The notes below the pieces were generated by a model. It had not been told where the DNA came from. It did no database searches and saw only the letters and a program-made list of their open reading frames with translations. Shown piece after piece: positions 1-11,127 of a stretch of DNA of 64,000 nt. Source of the stretch: Stutzerimonas stutzeri (GTDB taxonomy: Bacteria; Pseudomonadota; Gammaproteobacteria; Pseudomonadales; Pseudomonadaceae). Positions within the stretch are counted from its first letter, which is position 1, and each line of letters opens with the position of its first letter. A program made the position numbers and the translations under genes. Location of the stretch: positions 3,472,001 to 3,536,000 of the forward strand of contig CP077641.1 of the NCBI GenBank assembly GCA_019056435.1, given 5' to 3'.

Positions 1-285
1 CTCTGTATCGATTTCGCTTATCGGCGGGTCAGCCTCGATGGGCAGGACGTTGGCCTGACCCGCAAGGAATACGCCGTACTGGCGGCGCTCGCCCGGCACG
101 CCGGTCGTGTGGTCACGCAACAGCAGTTGCTGAAGGACATCTGGGGGCCGAGTCACAGCGGTGACAGCCATTACCTGCGGGTGGTGGTCGGGCATCTGCG
201 GCGCAAGCTGGGCGACGATCCTTCAGCGCCGCGATTCATCGTCACCGAAGCCGGGGTCGGCTATCGGCTGGTTGGCTGCGAGTGA
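1..285 (+). CDS. kdpE: KdpE response regulator, C-terminal fragment
   Basis: The reading frame is open from the first base and ends at TGA 283-285, giving the last 94 residues of an OmpR-family response regulator. It is a winged-helix DNA-binding domain with the segments LTRKEYAVLAAL, VVTQQQLLKDIWG, SHYLRVVVGHLRRKL and TEAGVGYRL. The SHYLR...GHLR wording and the WGP turn match KdpE, which activates the kdpFABC potassium-pump operon with the sensor KdpD, more closely than other OmpR-family proteins. The receiver domain lies outside the window. The next gene is convergent. KdpE is a recognition call; the family assignment is firm. Confidence 0.82.
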   Translation, partial: LCIDFAYRRVSLDGQDVGLTRKEYAVLAALARHAGRVVTQQQLLKDIWGPSHSGDSHYLRVVVGHLRRKLGDDPSAPRFIVTEAGVGYRLVGCE

Positions 286-315
286 TCGGACTCGCCGAAG
301 GCTTCGGCAAGCCCT

Positions 316-1510
316 TCAGCTTTCGCGCATCCGCGGGTGCCGAAAGAACCCGATTGCCGAGGGCGTTGCCAGGGCGATCACGGCGAGGCCCAGAATGGTG
401 ATCGCCGTGGCCAGGCCGAAATGGTCCGCGATCCAGCCGGCGGCGATCAGTGGCACGATACTGCCCACGTAGCCACACACCAGATAGGTCGAGATCAAGC
501 CCGAGCGCTGCGCCGGACGTGCGATCCGGTTGACCATGCTGATGCCGGCCAGCAGGCACAGGCCGTGGCCGATGGCTGCGCCGCAGACGCCAATCATGAA
601 CACGGTCGGCGACCCCAGTCTGAAGTTGAGCACCAGCATGGCGTTGCTCAGCACCACGGCCAGCAGGCCGAGAAGGCCGCACCAGCGCAGGCTCATCCGC
701 GCGGACAACAGTTGTACGGTTGCCGAGGCCAGCAGAATCACGCCAATTGCGGTGCCGCTGACGATGGGCCCGTGCCAGGGCACCATCTGGTCGAGGAACA
801 GCGGCGCCATCGAGGCATACACGCCAAACACGCCGAAGGCGAAGAAGGGCAGGCGCAGGTCAGGGCGAAGGCGAGCGAGTCGGCGCGGTCCGCCCACGCC
901 AGCCGAGGGACGAAGGCGCGCCAGCTCGGGGCCTGCGGTGCCGGCGCGCTCGTCCCTTGAGTTCGACGCGCATCAGGGCGTAGACCGCCAGCACGCCGAG
1001 CACCAGCGTCGGCACGTAGGTCGAGACCAGCGGATGGGCGAACCACTGGCCGATGATGCCGCCCGTGATCGGCCCGAGCCCGAAGCCGAATGCCAGGAGA
1101 AAGCTGGTGATGGTCGATATCCGTTGCGACGCGCCCTCGCGCGAGATCTGCACCAGGCCCACGGAAGCGCTGGTGACGATCAGGCTCGACGAAAGCCCGA
1201 CGGCGAAGCGCCCGATGTTCAGGCAGGTGAGATGCCAGGCGAGCATGGTGAGGAGGGTGCCGAACCAGCCGAGCAGCAGCCCGGCCATCATGACCCGGCG
1301 AAATCCAAGGGTGTCCGACAGACGCCCCATGAAGAGCAGGCCACACAGCGCGCCAACCATGTACACCACGTAGATCAACGATATCTCGCTGGTGCGCAGC
1401 GCCCAGGTGGCCTGGTAGAGCGGGTATAGCGGCGAGATCAGGGCCGTGCCCATCACACCGACGCACATGGCGAAGCACACCCAGGGAAAGGGGGACCAGG
1501 TTTCTTTCAT
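316..1510 (-). CDS. MFS transporter, reading frame interrupted
   Basis: Inner-membrane major facilitator protein of about 12 segments; the substrate is unknown. The start chosen is ATG 1508-1510 (MKETWSPFPWVCFAM) after an AAGG ribosome site. The N-terminal half contains the MFS loop GRLSDTLGFRR and runs in one frame to about position 953. A short middle stretch (SAPAPQAPSWRAFVP) is in a second frame, and the C-terminal half (from RPDLRLPFFAFGVFG) is in a third. Two indels are therefore implied, near 953 and somewhere in 860-905. All transmembrane segments are otherwise present, so sequencing error is likelier than gene decay. It converges on kdpE and diverges from exaA. Confidence 0.7.
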
Positions 1511-1810
1511 TTCGAACCTTGAGGAAAAACAGACGGTAGCCATCGGCGAGGCCCGGGGGAGGGCGGCGCACATCGATAGGTGCCTACTGTATCGGTTGTC
1601 CGTCGTCGCGGGGCGTCCATTTACCGGATGATTGTCGCGCTACACCGCTGGGCGTGGCCTGACTCGTGCGAGCGGCCGGGTATTGCTACCAAGGAACTAC
1701 GGAAATCGGTACTGCGTTCAATTGTTGGCAAAGGGCCTTCATCGAAGAATCGCAACACACCGGGAAAACTTCCCGGCGACGATAACAATGAACCCGCAGA
1801 GGTAGCCGCA

Positions 1811-3588
1811 ATGAAGCACACCGGTCTTCGCAAGCCCTTCGCCCTGAAAGCGCTTTGCGCCGCCGTGGCGTTATCCAGCGTGTCGGCGTGGGCAGTCACC
1901 GATCAGGAAATCCTCGATGACGCCAAATCCACCGATCAGATCGTCACCAATGGGCTGGGACTGCAAGGCCAGCGCTACAGCACCCTGGACAAGCTGACCG
2001 TCGACAATGTGACCGAGCTGCGGCCGGTATGGGGGTTCTCGTTCGGTGGCGAGAAACAACGCGGCCAGGAAGCCCAGCCGCTGGTCAAGGACGGCGTCAT
2101 GTACATCACCGGCTCCTATTCGCGCGTGTTCGCCGTCGACGCCCGCACGGGCAAGGAACTGTGGCAGTACGACGCGCGCCTGCCCGACGGGATCATGCCG
2201 TGCTGTGACGTGATCAACCGCGGCGTTGCGCTCTACGAGGACATGGTCATCTTCGGCACCCTCGATGCCAAGCTGGTCGCGCTGAACAAGGACACCGGCA
2301 AGGTCGTCTGGAAGAAGGAAGTGGCGGACTACAAGGCCGGCTACTCCATCTCCGCCGCGCCGATGGTGGTCAAAGGCAAGCTGATCACCGGCGTGGCCGG
2401 TGGCGAGTTCGGCGTGGTCGGCAAGGTCGAAGCCTACAACCCAAAGAACGGCGAACTGCTCTGGACCCGGCCAACGGTCGAAGGCCACATGGGCTACGTC
2501 ATGAAGGACGGCAAAAGGTCGAGAACGGCATCTCCGGCGGCGAAGCCGGCAAGACCTGGCCGGGCGACCTCTGGAAGACCGGCGGCGCTGCTCCCTGGCT
2601 CGGTGGCTACTATGACCCGGACACCGACTCGCTGCTGTTCGGCACCGGCAACCCCTCTCCCTGGAACTCGCACCTGCGCCCGGGCGACAACCTGTATTCC
2701 TCCTCGCGACTGGCGCTGGATCCGGAGGACGGCTCGATCAAGTGGCACTTCCAGTCCACGCCGCATGACGGCTGGGACTTCGACGGGGTGAATGAGCTGA
2801 TTTCCTTCGACTACCAGGAAGGCGGCAAGACCATCAAGGCAGCCGGTACCGCGGACCGCAACGGCTTCTTCTACGTGCTCGACCGCACCAACGGCAAGTT
2901 CATCCGCGGCTTCCCCTTCGTCGACAAGATCACCTGGGCCAAGGGCCTGGACAAGGACGGGCGCCCGATCTACGACGATGCCAACCGCCCCGGCAAGCCG
3001 GGCGACGCGGACAAGGGCTCATCGGTGTTCGTCGCACCGTCCTTCCTCGGCGGCAAGAACTGGATGCCCATGGCCTACAGCCAGGACACCGGCCTGTTCT
3101 ACGTGCCCTCCAACGAGTGGGGCATGGACATCTGGAACGAAGGCGTCGCCTACAAGAAAGGCGCGGCCTACCTGGGTGCGGGCTTTACCATCCATCCGCT
3201 GAACGAGGAATACATCGGTGTGCTGCGCGCCATCGACCCGAAGACCGGCAAGGAAGTCTGGCGCTACGAGAATTACGCGCCGCTGTGGGGCGGTGTGCTG
3301 GCGACCAAGGGCAACCTGGTGTTCACGGGTAACCCTGAAGGCTTCCTGATGGCGTTCGACGCCAAGACGGGCAAGAAGGTGTACGAGTTCAACACCGGTT
3401 CGGGCATCGTCGGCTCGCCCGTCACCTGGGAGATGGATGGCGAGCAGTATGTCTCCGTCCTCTCTGGCTGGGGCGGCGCTGTTCCGCTGTGGGGCGGCGA
3501 AGTCGCCAAGCGCGTGAAGGACTTCAACCAGGGCGGCATGGTCTGGACCTTCAAGCTGCCGAAGGACCGTGCGGTCGCCCAGCGCTGA
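1811..3588 (+). CDS. exaA: PQQ-dependent (quinoprotein) alcohol dehydrogenase
   Basis: Periplasmic type I quinoprotein ethanol dehydrogenase: it oxidises alcohols to aldehydes with PQQ as cofactor. Starts at ATG 1811 behind an AGAGG site; residues 1-28 are a signal peptide ending SVSAWA. The vicinal Cys131-Cys132 pair (GIMPCCDV) forms the disulphide ring above PQQ that is typical of the family. Repeated beta-propeller blades (W-docking motifs such as [12 protein letters not shown] and [12 protein letters not shown]) span the protein. One base seems to be missing in the A-run 2513-2516; restoring it joins KDGKK to VENGISGGE and gives an enzyme of about 592 residues. Whether the metal is calcium or a lanthanide was not decided. 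The exaC and pqq genes downstream fit its role. A cytochrome c550 gene (exaB), expected next to it, is not seen. Confidence 0.88.
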
Positions 3589-3603
3589 TCTGCCATGCAC
3601 CCG

Positions 3604-3629
3604 AAACCCCGCCGCCTGGTGGGGTTTTT
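3604..3629 (+). terminator. Rho-independent terminator of exaA
   Basis: A 7-bp stem AAACCCC / GGGGTTT with a 10-base loop and a short T-tail, 15 bases after the exaA stop codon. Confidence 0.8.
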
Positions 3630-3637
3630 AGTTGCCT

Positions 3638-4476
3638 GGGCGAATAAATTCGCCCCTACGGTGCGTGTGGCGCCGATCGGTTGGCAAATCCTGTAGGGCC
3701 GAATTTATTCGGCCAGCGGAGTACGGGCCATACCGAGGTGCCAGACGGCACCCCCGGGCGAATAAATTCGCCCCAACGGCGCGAGCGGCGCCGACCGGTT
3801 GGCAAATCCTGTAGGGCCGAATTTATTCGGCCAGCGGAGTACGGGGTTTCACCGAAGTGCCAGACGGCACCCCGCCGGGCGAATGAATTCGCCCCTACGG
3901 CGCGTGCGGGGCCGATCGGTTGGCGGCACCTGTAGGGCCGAATTTATTCGGCCAGCGGAGTACGGGGCTTCACCGAAGTGCCAGACGGCACCCCCGGGCG
4001 AATAAATTCGCCCCTACGGCGCGTGCGGGGCCGATCGGTTGGCGGCACCTGTAGGGCCGAATTTATTCGGCCAGCGGAGTACGGGGCTTCACCGAAGTGC
4101 CAGACGGCACCCCCGGGCGAATAAATTTGCCTCTACGGTGCGTGCGGGGCCGATCGGTTGGCAAATCCTGTAGGGCCGACTTTATTCGGCCAGCGGAGTA
4201 CGGGGTTTCACCGAAGTGCCAGACGGCACCCGCCGGGCGAATGAATTCGCCCCTACGGTGCGTGCGGGGCCGATCGGTTGGCAGAACCTGTAGGGCCGAA
4301 TTTATTCGGCCAGCGGAGTATGGGGCTTCACCGAAGTGCCAGACGGCACCCCGTAGGGGCGAATAAATTCGCCCCTACGGTGCGTGCGGGGCCGACCGGT
4401 TGGCGGCACCTGTAGGGCCGAATTTATTCGGCCAGCGGAGTACGGGGCCGTACCGAGGTGCCAGACGGTACCCGCC
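3638..4476. repeat. Tandem array of seven ~119-bp units, each with three hairpins
   Basis: Seven head-to-tail units of 118-122 bp. Each carries three palindromes in the same order: GGGCGAATAAATTCGCCC (first at 3638), then GGCCGAATTTATTCGGCC (first at 3698, recurring near 3816, 3937, 4056, 4175, 4295, 4417), then GTGCC-AGAC-GGCAC. Spacer text such as GCCGATCGGTTGGC and CAGCGGAGTACGGGG is nearly identical between units. Differences are scattered (aataaa/aatgaa, CAAATCC/CGGCACC), so the copies are not recent perfect duplicates. The array resembles expanded REP-type elements. Short open frames run through it on both strands, but they follow the repeat and have no ribosome sites. It fills the gap between exaA and exaC and could insulate transcription or stabilise mRNA ends. 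Confidence 0.9.
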
Positions 4477-4632
4477 GGCCATCGTGCTAACGCCTTGCGC
4501 CTACTACCAAATAACGAACTCATCGCGCCGTTGGGTGCATTTCGGTGGCGTGTGTGGGCTGCCTAAGATCGTTCCATGTCCTGACCATTTCCCGGCCAGG
4601 CTCCTACAAGCAGAAAAACAGAGAGGCCGCTC
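4477..4632. other. Leader region of exaC
   Basis: 156 bases between the hairpin array and exaC. No confident promoter or operator was recognised; the only clear element is the AGAGAGG ribosome site just before ATG 4633. Confidence 0.5.
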
Positions 4633-6153
<1,521 letters not shown>

Positions 6154-6274
6154 CCAGCAGGTTTCAACTCGGAGGATCCGGCGCGTTCGCTCCAGCGCGC
6201 CGGTTTGACTGGCTCGCACTGCGGTGCGGGGATCGGTTGGGCGCAGGCGGTGCCTGATCGGTTCATCAACGCGA

Positions 6275-6301
6275 CGCGACCCCATGGGTCGCGTTTTTTT
6301 T
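6275..6301 (+). terminator. Rho-independent terminator after exaC
   Basis: GC-rich stem CGCGACCC / GGGTCGCG-like hairpin (6275-6293) followed by eight T residues. Confidence 0.88.
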
Positions 6302-6524
6302 GGCTGGTGGTTTTCGGTGTGGCACTGGAGTGGTGGCAAAAGGGGACGTATTCGCGGAAATTCGGCGATCATCGCGTTGGGCGAAACCAAGCGCTCAACC
6401 AACTCCCCATCGGCTGGTTCGCCTTCGATTGTTCGATGCCGGCGAGGACGACGGCGTACCGAACCGAACTCCAACGCTCATGCCCCTCTCAGATTCAGCA
6501 GACCCCACTGATGAGGAGCCACCC
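6302..6524. other. Intergenic region before the Old Yellow Enzyme gene
   Basis: About 220 bases with no recognised gene, RNA or operator; it ends in the GAGGAG ribosome site (6512-6517) of the next gene. Together with the exaC terminator this makes a 371-base gene-free stretch. Confidence 0.5.
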
Positions 6525-7642
6525 ATGCCCCGCTTGTTCGACCCCTCAAGCTGAACGCCCTGACACTTCCCAACCGTGCCGTCCTGGCCCCGATGACGCG
6601 TGTCAGTGCCGAGCCGGAAGGCATGGCCAACGAGATGATGCGTGACTACTACCAGGCCTTCGCCGAGGGTGGTTTCGGCATGCTCATCACCGAAGGCATC
6701 TACACCGACACCGCCTACAGCCAGGGCTATTTCAATCAGCCAGGGCTGGCGACCGAGGCGCATCGCGACAGCTGGGTACCGGTCGTGACCGCGGTTCACC
6801 AGGCAGGCGCGGTGATCGTGGCGCAGCTGATGCACGGCGGCGCTCAGACCCAGGGCAATATCCACCATGCCCGCCACGTCGCGCCCTCCGCCGTGCAGCC
6901 GGACGGGCGGCAGTTGAGCTTCTATGGCGGTGAGGGGCCTTACGCCACGCCGGCCGAAATGACTGAAACGGAGATCCAGGAGGCGATCGAAGGCTTCGTT
7001 CAGGCTGCCCGCCATGCGCGTGCGGCGGGGTTCGATGGGGTCGAGCTGCATGGTGCCAACGGTTACCTGCTCCACGAATTCATGAGTGCGGAATTCAACC
7101 AGCGCACCGACCGGTGGGGCGGCGACTACAAGGCGCGGCTGGCGTTGCCGCTGGAGGTCATTCGAGCCGTTCGCGACGCCGTCGGGGCGGACTTCGTCGT
7201 CGGCATGCGCTTGTCGCAGGGCATGGTGACCAACAGCCGCCTGAAGTGGGACGGTGGTGTCGAGGCGGCGCGCGATCGTTTCGTGACGCTCGCTGGCGCT
7301 GGCCTCGACTACCTGCACGTGACCGAGTATGACGCCGGCGCACCGGCCTTCGACGGAGGGCCGAGTCTCGCGGCAATCGCCAAGGAATGCGTGTCGATCC
7401 CTGTCGTGGCCAACGGCGGCATTGCGACCGGCGCGCAGGCCGAAGGCTTGCTCGAGCGCGGCGAGGCCGACCTGTTGGCGATCGGCAAGGCTGCGCTGGC
7501 CAATCACGACTGGCCGATCCGCGTCCGCGAGGGCATCGGCCTGACCGAATTCGATTACGACATGTTTTCGCCGATGGCGACCCTGAGCAATGAACTGGGC
7601 TGGCGCGGCACGCATGGGCGCTCGGCGACGCGCAACGGCTGA
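6525..7642 (+). CDS. Old Yellow Enzyme family NADH:flavin oxidoreductase
   Basis: FMN-dependent ene-reductase of the OYE / 2,4-dienoyl-CoA reductase N-terminal family, a TIM barrel of about 372 residues after correction. Hallmarks are the FMN-site segment APMTRVSAEPEG, QLMHGGAQ, the substrate-binding GVELHGANGYLLHEF, SAEFNQRTDRWGG, and VVANGGI / LLAIGKAALANHDW near the end. The true start is probably ATG 6525 (MPRLFDP), 8 bases after GAGGAG. A C seems to be missing in the run 6542-6545; with it restored, MPRLFDPLKLNALTLPNR joins the rest. The physiological substrate is unknown; relatives reduce activated alkenes or nitro compounds. It lies between exaC and the pqq operon. Confidence 0.85.
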
Positions 7643-7808
7643 CGAACGGTCTGCCTGGCTCTGGCGCAAGGCCTGGCGAGGGTAGGGCGTATGGCACTAC
7701 CAACGCAGGGCGCGGTCTCCTTCCAAAGTACCATTCTGCTTTTCGCAGACCTGGGTGCTTAATGCGGTGTCGGAATACGTCCGGCACCAGACCAAAGAGG
7801 AACCTGCC

Positions 7809-7880
7809 ATGTGGACTAAGCCTGCTTTCACCGACCTGCGCATTGGTTTCGAAGTCACCATGTACTTCGCCAACCGCTGA
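7809..7880 (+). CDS. pqqA: PQQ precursor peptide PqqA
   Basis: A 23-residue peptide ([14 protein letters not shown]...MYFANR), too short for routine gene callers. Glu15 and Tyr19 stand in the obligatory E-x3-Y arrangement; these two side chains are cross-linked by PqqE and become the PQQ skeleton. The start follows AGAGGA with 8-base spacing. It is the first gene of the pqqABCDE operon, 49 bases ahead of pqqB. Confidence 0.95.
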   Translation: MWTKPAFTDLRIGFEVTMYFANR

Positions 7881-7929
7881 TCGATCTGCCCCGGCCCCGG
7901 CCGGGGCTCCGCTTTTCAGGGAGCTGCCC

Positions 7930-8840
7930 ATGCATATCCAGATTCTCGGTTCGGCTGCTGGCGGCGGCTTCCCCAATGGAACTGCAATTGCGCCAACTGC
8001 GCAGGGCTGCGCAACGGCACGCTGCGCGCTCGGCCTCGCACCCAGTCCTCGATCGCCATCAGCGACAACGGCGAAGACTGGATCCTGTGCAACGCCTCAC
8101 CGGACATCCGCGCGCAGCTCGAATCCTTTCCCAAGCTGCAACCGGCGCGTGGCCCTCGGGACACTGCTATCGGCGCGATCATCCTGCTCGACAGCCAGAT
8201 CGACCACACCACCGGCCTGCTGACCTTGCGCGAGGGCTGCCCGCATGACGTCTGGTGCACCGAGATGGTCCATCAGGACCTCACGACAGGCTTTCCCCTG
8301 TTCAGAATGCTTGAGCACTGGAACGGTGGCCTGCGCTGGAATCCCATCGCGCTGCAAGGGGATTTCACCATTCCGGCCTGCCCGGGCCTGAAGTTCACGC
8401 CGATCCCGCTGCGCAGCGCCGCACCGCCTTACTCGCCGCACCGCAACGACCCGCACCCCGGTGACAACATCGGCCTGCTGATCGAGGACCGGACGACCGG
8501 CGGGACCCTGTTCTACGCGCCGGGCCTGGGCAAGGTCAGCCCGCAATTGCTCGATTTGATGCGCGGCGCCGACTGCCTGCTGGTGGACGGCACGCTCTGG
8601 CGCGACGACGAGATGCGCGTCCGTGAGGTGGGCACCAAGCTCGGCTCGGAGATGGGCCATCTGCAGCAGAGCGGTCCCGGCGGCATGATCGAGGTGCTCG
8701 ACGGAATGCCTGCCGCACGCAAGATCCTCATCCACATCAACAACACCAACCCCATCCTCGACGAGGACTCGGCCGAGCGGGAAATCCTCGGCGAGCATGG
8801 TATCGAGGTGGCGTTCGATGGCATGAGCATCGAGCTTTAG
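7930..8840 (+). CDS. pqqB: PQQ biosynthesis protein PqqB
   Basis: Metallo-beta-lactamase-fold oxygenase that hydroxylates the tyrosine of the cross-linked PQQ intermediate. ATG 7930 ([15 protein letters not shown]) is followed by a C-run at 7971-7974 that seems one base short. With the extra C the sequence continues [12 protein letters not shown], the zinc-binding N-terminus typical of PqqB, then [14 protein letters not shown] and [12 protein letters not shown]. The remainder (from [13 protein letters not shown]) includes [20 protein letters not shown] and [13 protein letters not shown]. The corrected length is 303 residues, the family norm. As written, the frame is broken after about 15 codons. 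Confidence 0.9.
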
Positions 8841-8921
8841 CACGACGACAGCACACCAGACACGACCTCATCGAAGCCCGTCGCGCCGCCAGCGCAGTCG
8901 GGCCGGACCAAGGAAGCCTTC

Positions 8922-9674
8922 ATGACCCTGCCAGCCATGACCCCCGCCGAATTCGAGCAGGCGCTGCGCGCCAAGGGCGACTACTACCACATCCACCATC
9001 CTTTCCATCGGGCGATGTACGAAGGGCGCGCCACGCGCGAGCAGATCCAGGGCTGGGTCGCCAATCGCTTCTACTATCAGGTCTGCATTCCGCTGAAGGA
9101 CGCGGCGATCATGGCCAACTGCACGGACCGCGATGCGCGCCGCGAGTGGGTCCAGCGCATCATCGATCACGACGGTCGGCCGGGTGAGGAAGGGGGATCG
9201 AAGCCTGGCTACGGCTGGCCGAAGCCGTGGGGCTGGACCGCGAACAGGTGTTGTCTCAAGAACTCGTGCTGCCCGGCGTACGCTTCGCGGTAGACGCCTA
9301 TGTCAATTTCGCCCGCCGCGCCGTCTGGCAGGAGGCGGCCAGCAGTTCGCTGACCGAACTCTTCGCGCCGACCATCCACCAGTCGCGGCTCGACGCCTGG
9401 CCGCAGCACTACGGCTGGATCGATCCGTCCGGTTATGACTACTTCCGCAAGCGGCTGAAGGAGGCGCGGCGGGATGTCGAGCACGGCCTGCGCATCACGC
9501 TGGAGCATTACACGACGAGGGGAAGGCCAGGAGCGGATGCTCAACATCCTGCAGTTCAAACTCGACGTGCTTTGGAGCATGCTCGACGCCATGAGCATGG
9601 CCTACGAGCTGGATCGCCCGCCGTACCACACCGTCACGCGCGAGCGCGTCTGGCACACCGGCATCAAGCCATGA
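8922..9674 (+). CDS. pqqC: Pyrroloquinoline-quinone synthase PqqC
   Basis: Catalyses the last step, ring closure and eight-electron oxidation of AHQQ to PQQ, without a metal. N-terminal [24 protein letters not shown] and the following [14 protein letters not shown] are diagnostic. Two compensating indels interrupt it. One base is missing at the G-run 9192-9196 ([15 protein letters not shown] is restored). One G is extra at 9519-9522 ([18 protein letters not shown] is restored). The ending [10 protein letters not shown]...GIKP is canonical, and the length comes out at 250 residues, exactly typical. The stop TGA overlaps a downstream ATG (ATGA) in the pqqD frame. Confidence 0.92.
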
Positions 9675-9700
9675 ACCAGGCCCCGATCGAGGAGCAGGCA

Positions 9701-9976
9701 ATGACTGACATGCTGACCCGCATCCCGGCGTTTCGCCGTGGCTTTCGCTTCCAGTGGGAACCCGCGCAGGACTGCCACGTGCTGCTCTACCCGGAGGGCA
9801 TGATCAAGCTCAACGAGAGCGCTTCGGCCGTGCTCGGCGAGGTCGACGGTACGCGCACCGTTGGCGCCATCGTGGCCGAGTTGCAATCCCGCTACCCGGA
9901 TGCCGAGGGCATCGAGGAAGACATCGTCGCGTTCCTGGAGGTCGCCGTTGAACGGTTCTGGATCGAGCTTCGCTAA
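9701..9976 (+). CDS. pqqD: PqqA-binding chaperone PqqD
   Basis: RiPP recognition element protein of 91 residues that binds PqqA and presents it to PqqE. The start chosen is ATG 9701 ([21 protein letters not shown]) because GGAG lies just upstream and this length fits PqqD. The frame is also open from ATG 9671, which overlaps the pqqC stop and would add 10 residues. Typical segments: [33 protein letters not shown] and the acidic C-terminal helix. Its 3' end overlaps the pqqE start. Confidence 0.92.
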   Translation: MTDMLTRIPAFRRGFRFQWEPAQDCHVLLYPEGMIKLNESASAVLGEVDGTRTVGAIVAELQSRYPDAEGIEEDIVAFLEVAVERFWIELR

Positions 9977-11102
9977 GCCGGGCTTCGAGCCGGGGCCGCC
10001 GCTTTGGCTGCTGGCGGAGCTGACCTACCGTTGCCCGCTGCAGTGCCCCTACTGCTCCAATCCGCTGGATTTCGCCCGCAACCATGACGAGCTGAGCACG
10101 GCCGAATGGATCGATGTGTTCCGCCAGGCGCGTGAACTGGGCGCGGCGCAGCTTGGGTTTTCCGGTGGCGAGCCGCTGGTGCGCCAGGACCTGGCCGAAC
10201 TGATCGCGGCGGCCCGCGGACTCGGCTACTACACCAATCTGATCACCTCCGGTATCGGCCTGACCGCAAGCAAGATCGCCGCGTTCGCCGATGCCGGACT
10301 CGACCATATCCAGATCAGCTTCCAGGCCGCGGACGAAGAGGTGAACAACCTGCTCGCCGGATCGAAAAAGGCGTTCGCGCAGAAGCTCGCCATGGCCCGC
10401 GCGGTCAAGGCGCACGGCTATCCGATGGTGCTCAACTTCGTCACCCATCGGCACAACATCGATAACATCGACCGCATCATCCAGCTCTGCCTGGAGCTGG
10501 AGGCGGATTTCGTCGAGCTCGCGACCTGCCAGTTCTACGGCTGGGCCGAACTCAACCGCGCCGGCTTGCTACCAAGCCGCGCGCAACTGGAACGTGCCGA
10601 GCGCATCACCAACGAATGGCGCGAGAAGCTCGCTGCCGAGAACCACCCCTGCAAGCTGATCTTCGTCACGCCCGATTATTACGAAGAGCGACCCAAGGGC
10701 TGCATGAACGGGTGGGGCAATCTCTTTCTCGACATCACGCCCGATGGCACTGCGCTGCCGTGCCACAGTGCCCGACAGCTGCCGATCACGTTTCCGAACG
10801 TGCGCGAGCACAGCATCGAGCAGATCTGGAAGCACTCGCTGGGCTTCAACAGGTTTCGCGGTTTCGACTGGATGCCCGAACCGTGCCAGTCCTGCGATGA
10901 GAAGGAAAAGGACTTTGGCGGCTGCCGCTGCCAGGCGTTCATGCTCACCGGTGACGCCGCCAACGCGGACCCGGTGTGCAGCAAGTCAGCCCATCATGGC
11001 GCCATCCTGGCTGCGCGTACCGAGGCCGAACAGGCACCGCGCGGGCTGGATGAGCTGACCTTCCGCAACGAGCAGGCTTCCAGGTTGATCCTCAAGGTTT
11101 AG
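9948..11102 (+). CDS. pqqE: PqqA peptide cyclase PqqE (radical SAM/SPASM)
   Basis: Radical SAM enzyme that forms the Glu-Tyr carbon-carbon bond in PqqA. The CPLQCPYC motif (CxxxCxxC) near residue 30 binds the SAM-cleaving 4Fe-4S cluster. The C-terminal SPASM region has the Cys sets [14 protein letters not shown], and [19 protein letters not shown] for auxiliary clusters. No ATG fits the N-terminus. The best start is TTG 9948, with GGAGG 7 bases upstream, giving 384 residues that begin [22 protein letters not shown]. It overlaps pqqD by 29 bases, which suggests translational coupling. The frame is intact. Confidence 0.92.
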   Translation: MNGSGSSFAKPGFEPGPPLWLLAELTYRCPLQCPYCSNPLDFARNHDELSTAEWIDVFRQARELGAAQLGFSGGEPLVRQDLAELIAAARGLGYYTNLITSGIGLTASKIAAFADAGLDHIQISFQAADEEVNNLLAGSKKAFAQKLAMARAVKAHGYPMVLNFVTHRHNIDNIDRIIQLCLELEADFVELATCQFYGWAELNRAGLLPSRAQLERAERITNEWREKLAAENHPCKLIFVTPDYYEERPKGCMNGWGNLFLDITPDGTALPCHSARQLPITFPNVREHSIEQIWKHSLGFNRFRGFDWMPEPCQSCDEKEKDFGGCRCQAFMLTGDAANADPVCSKSAHHGAILAARTEAEQAPRGLDELTFRNEQASRLILKV

Positions 11103-11127
11103 CTGGCTGCTGGCCACGAGTACGCTG

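Noticed and set aside
3638..4476. CRISPR array
   Set aside because: Both 'repeat' and 'spacer' parts are conserved between units and the period is about 119 bp; there are no cas genes.
3632..4566. Several 60-90-codon open frames through the hairpin array on both strands
   Set aside because: They repeat with the ~119-bp unit, have no ribosome sites and encode the palindromes; the DNA repeat explains them.
7930..9674. pqqB and pqqC as pseudogenes, implying loss of PQQ synthesis
   Set aside because: All breaks are single bases in short runs, the flanking protein sequence is fully conserved, and the pqqC indels cancel. Sequencing error is the simpler reading.
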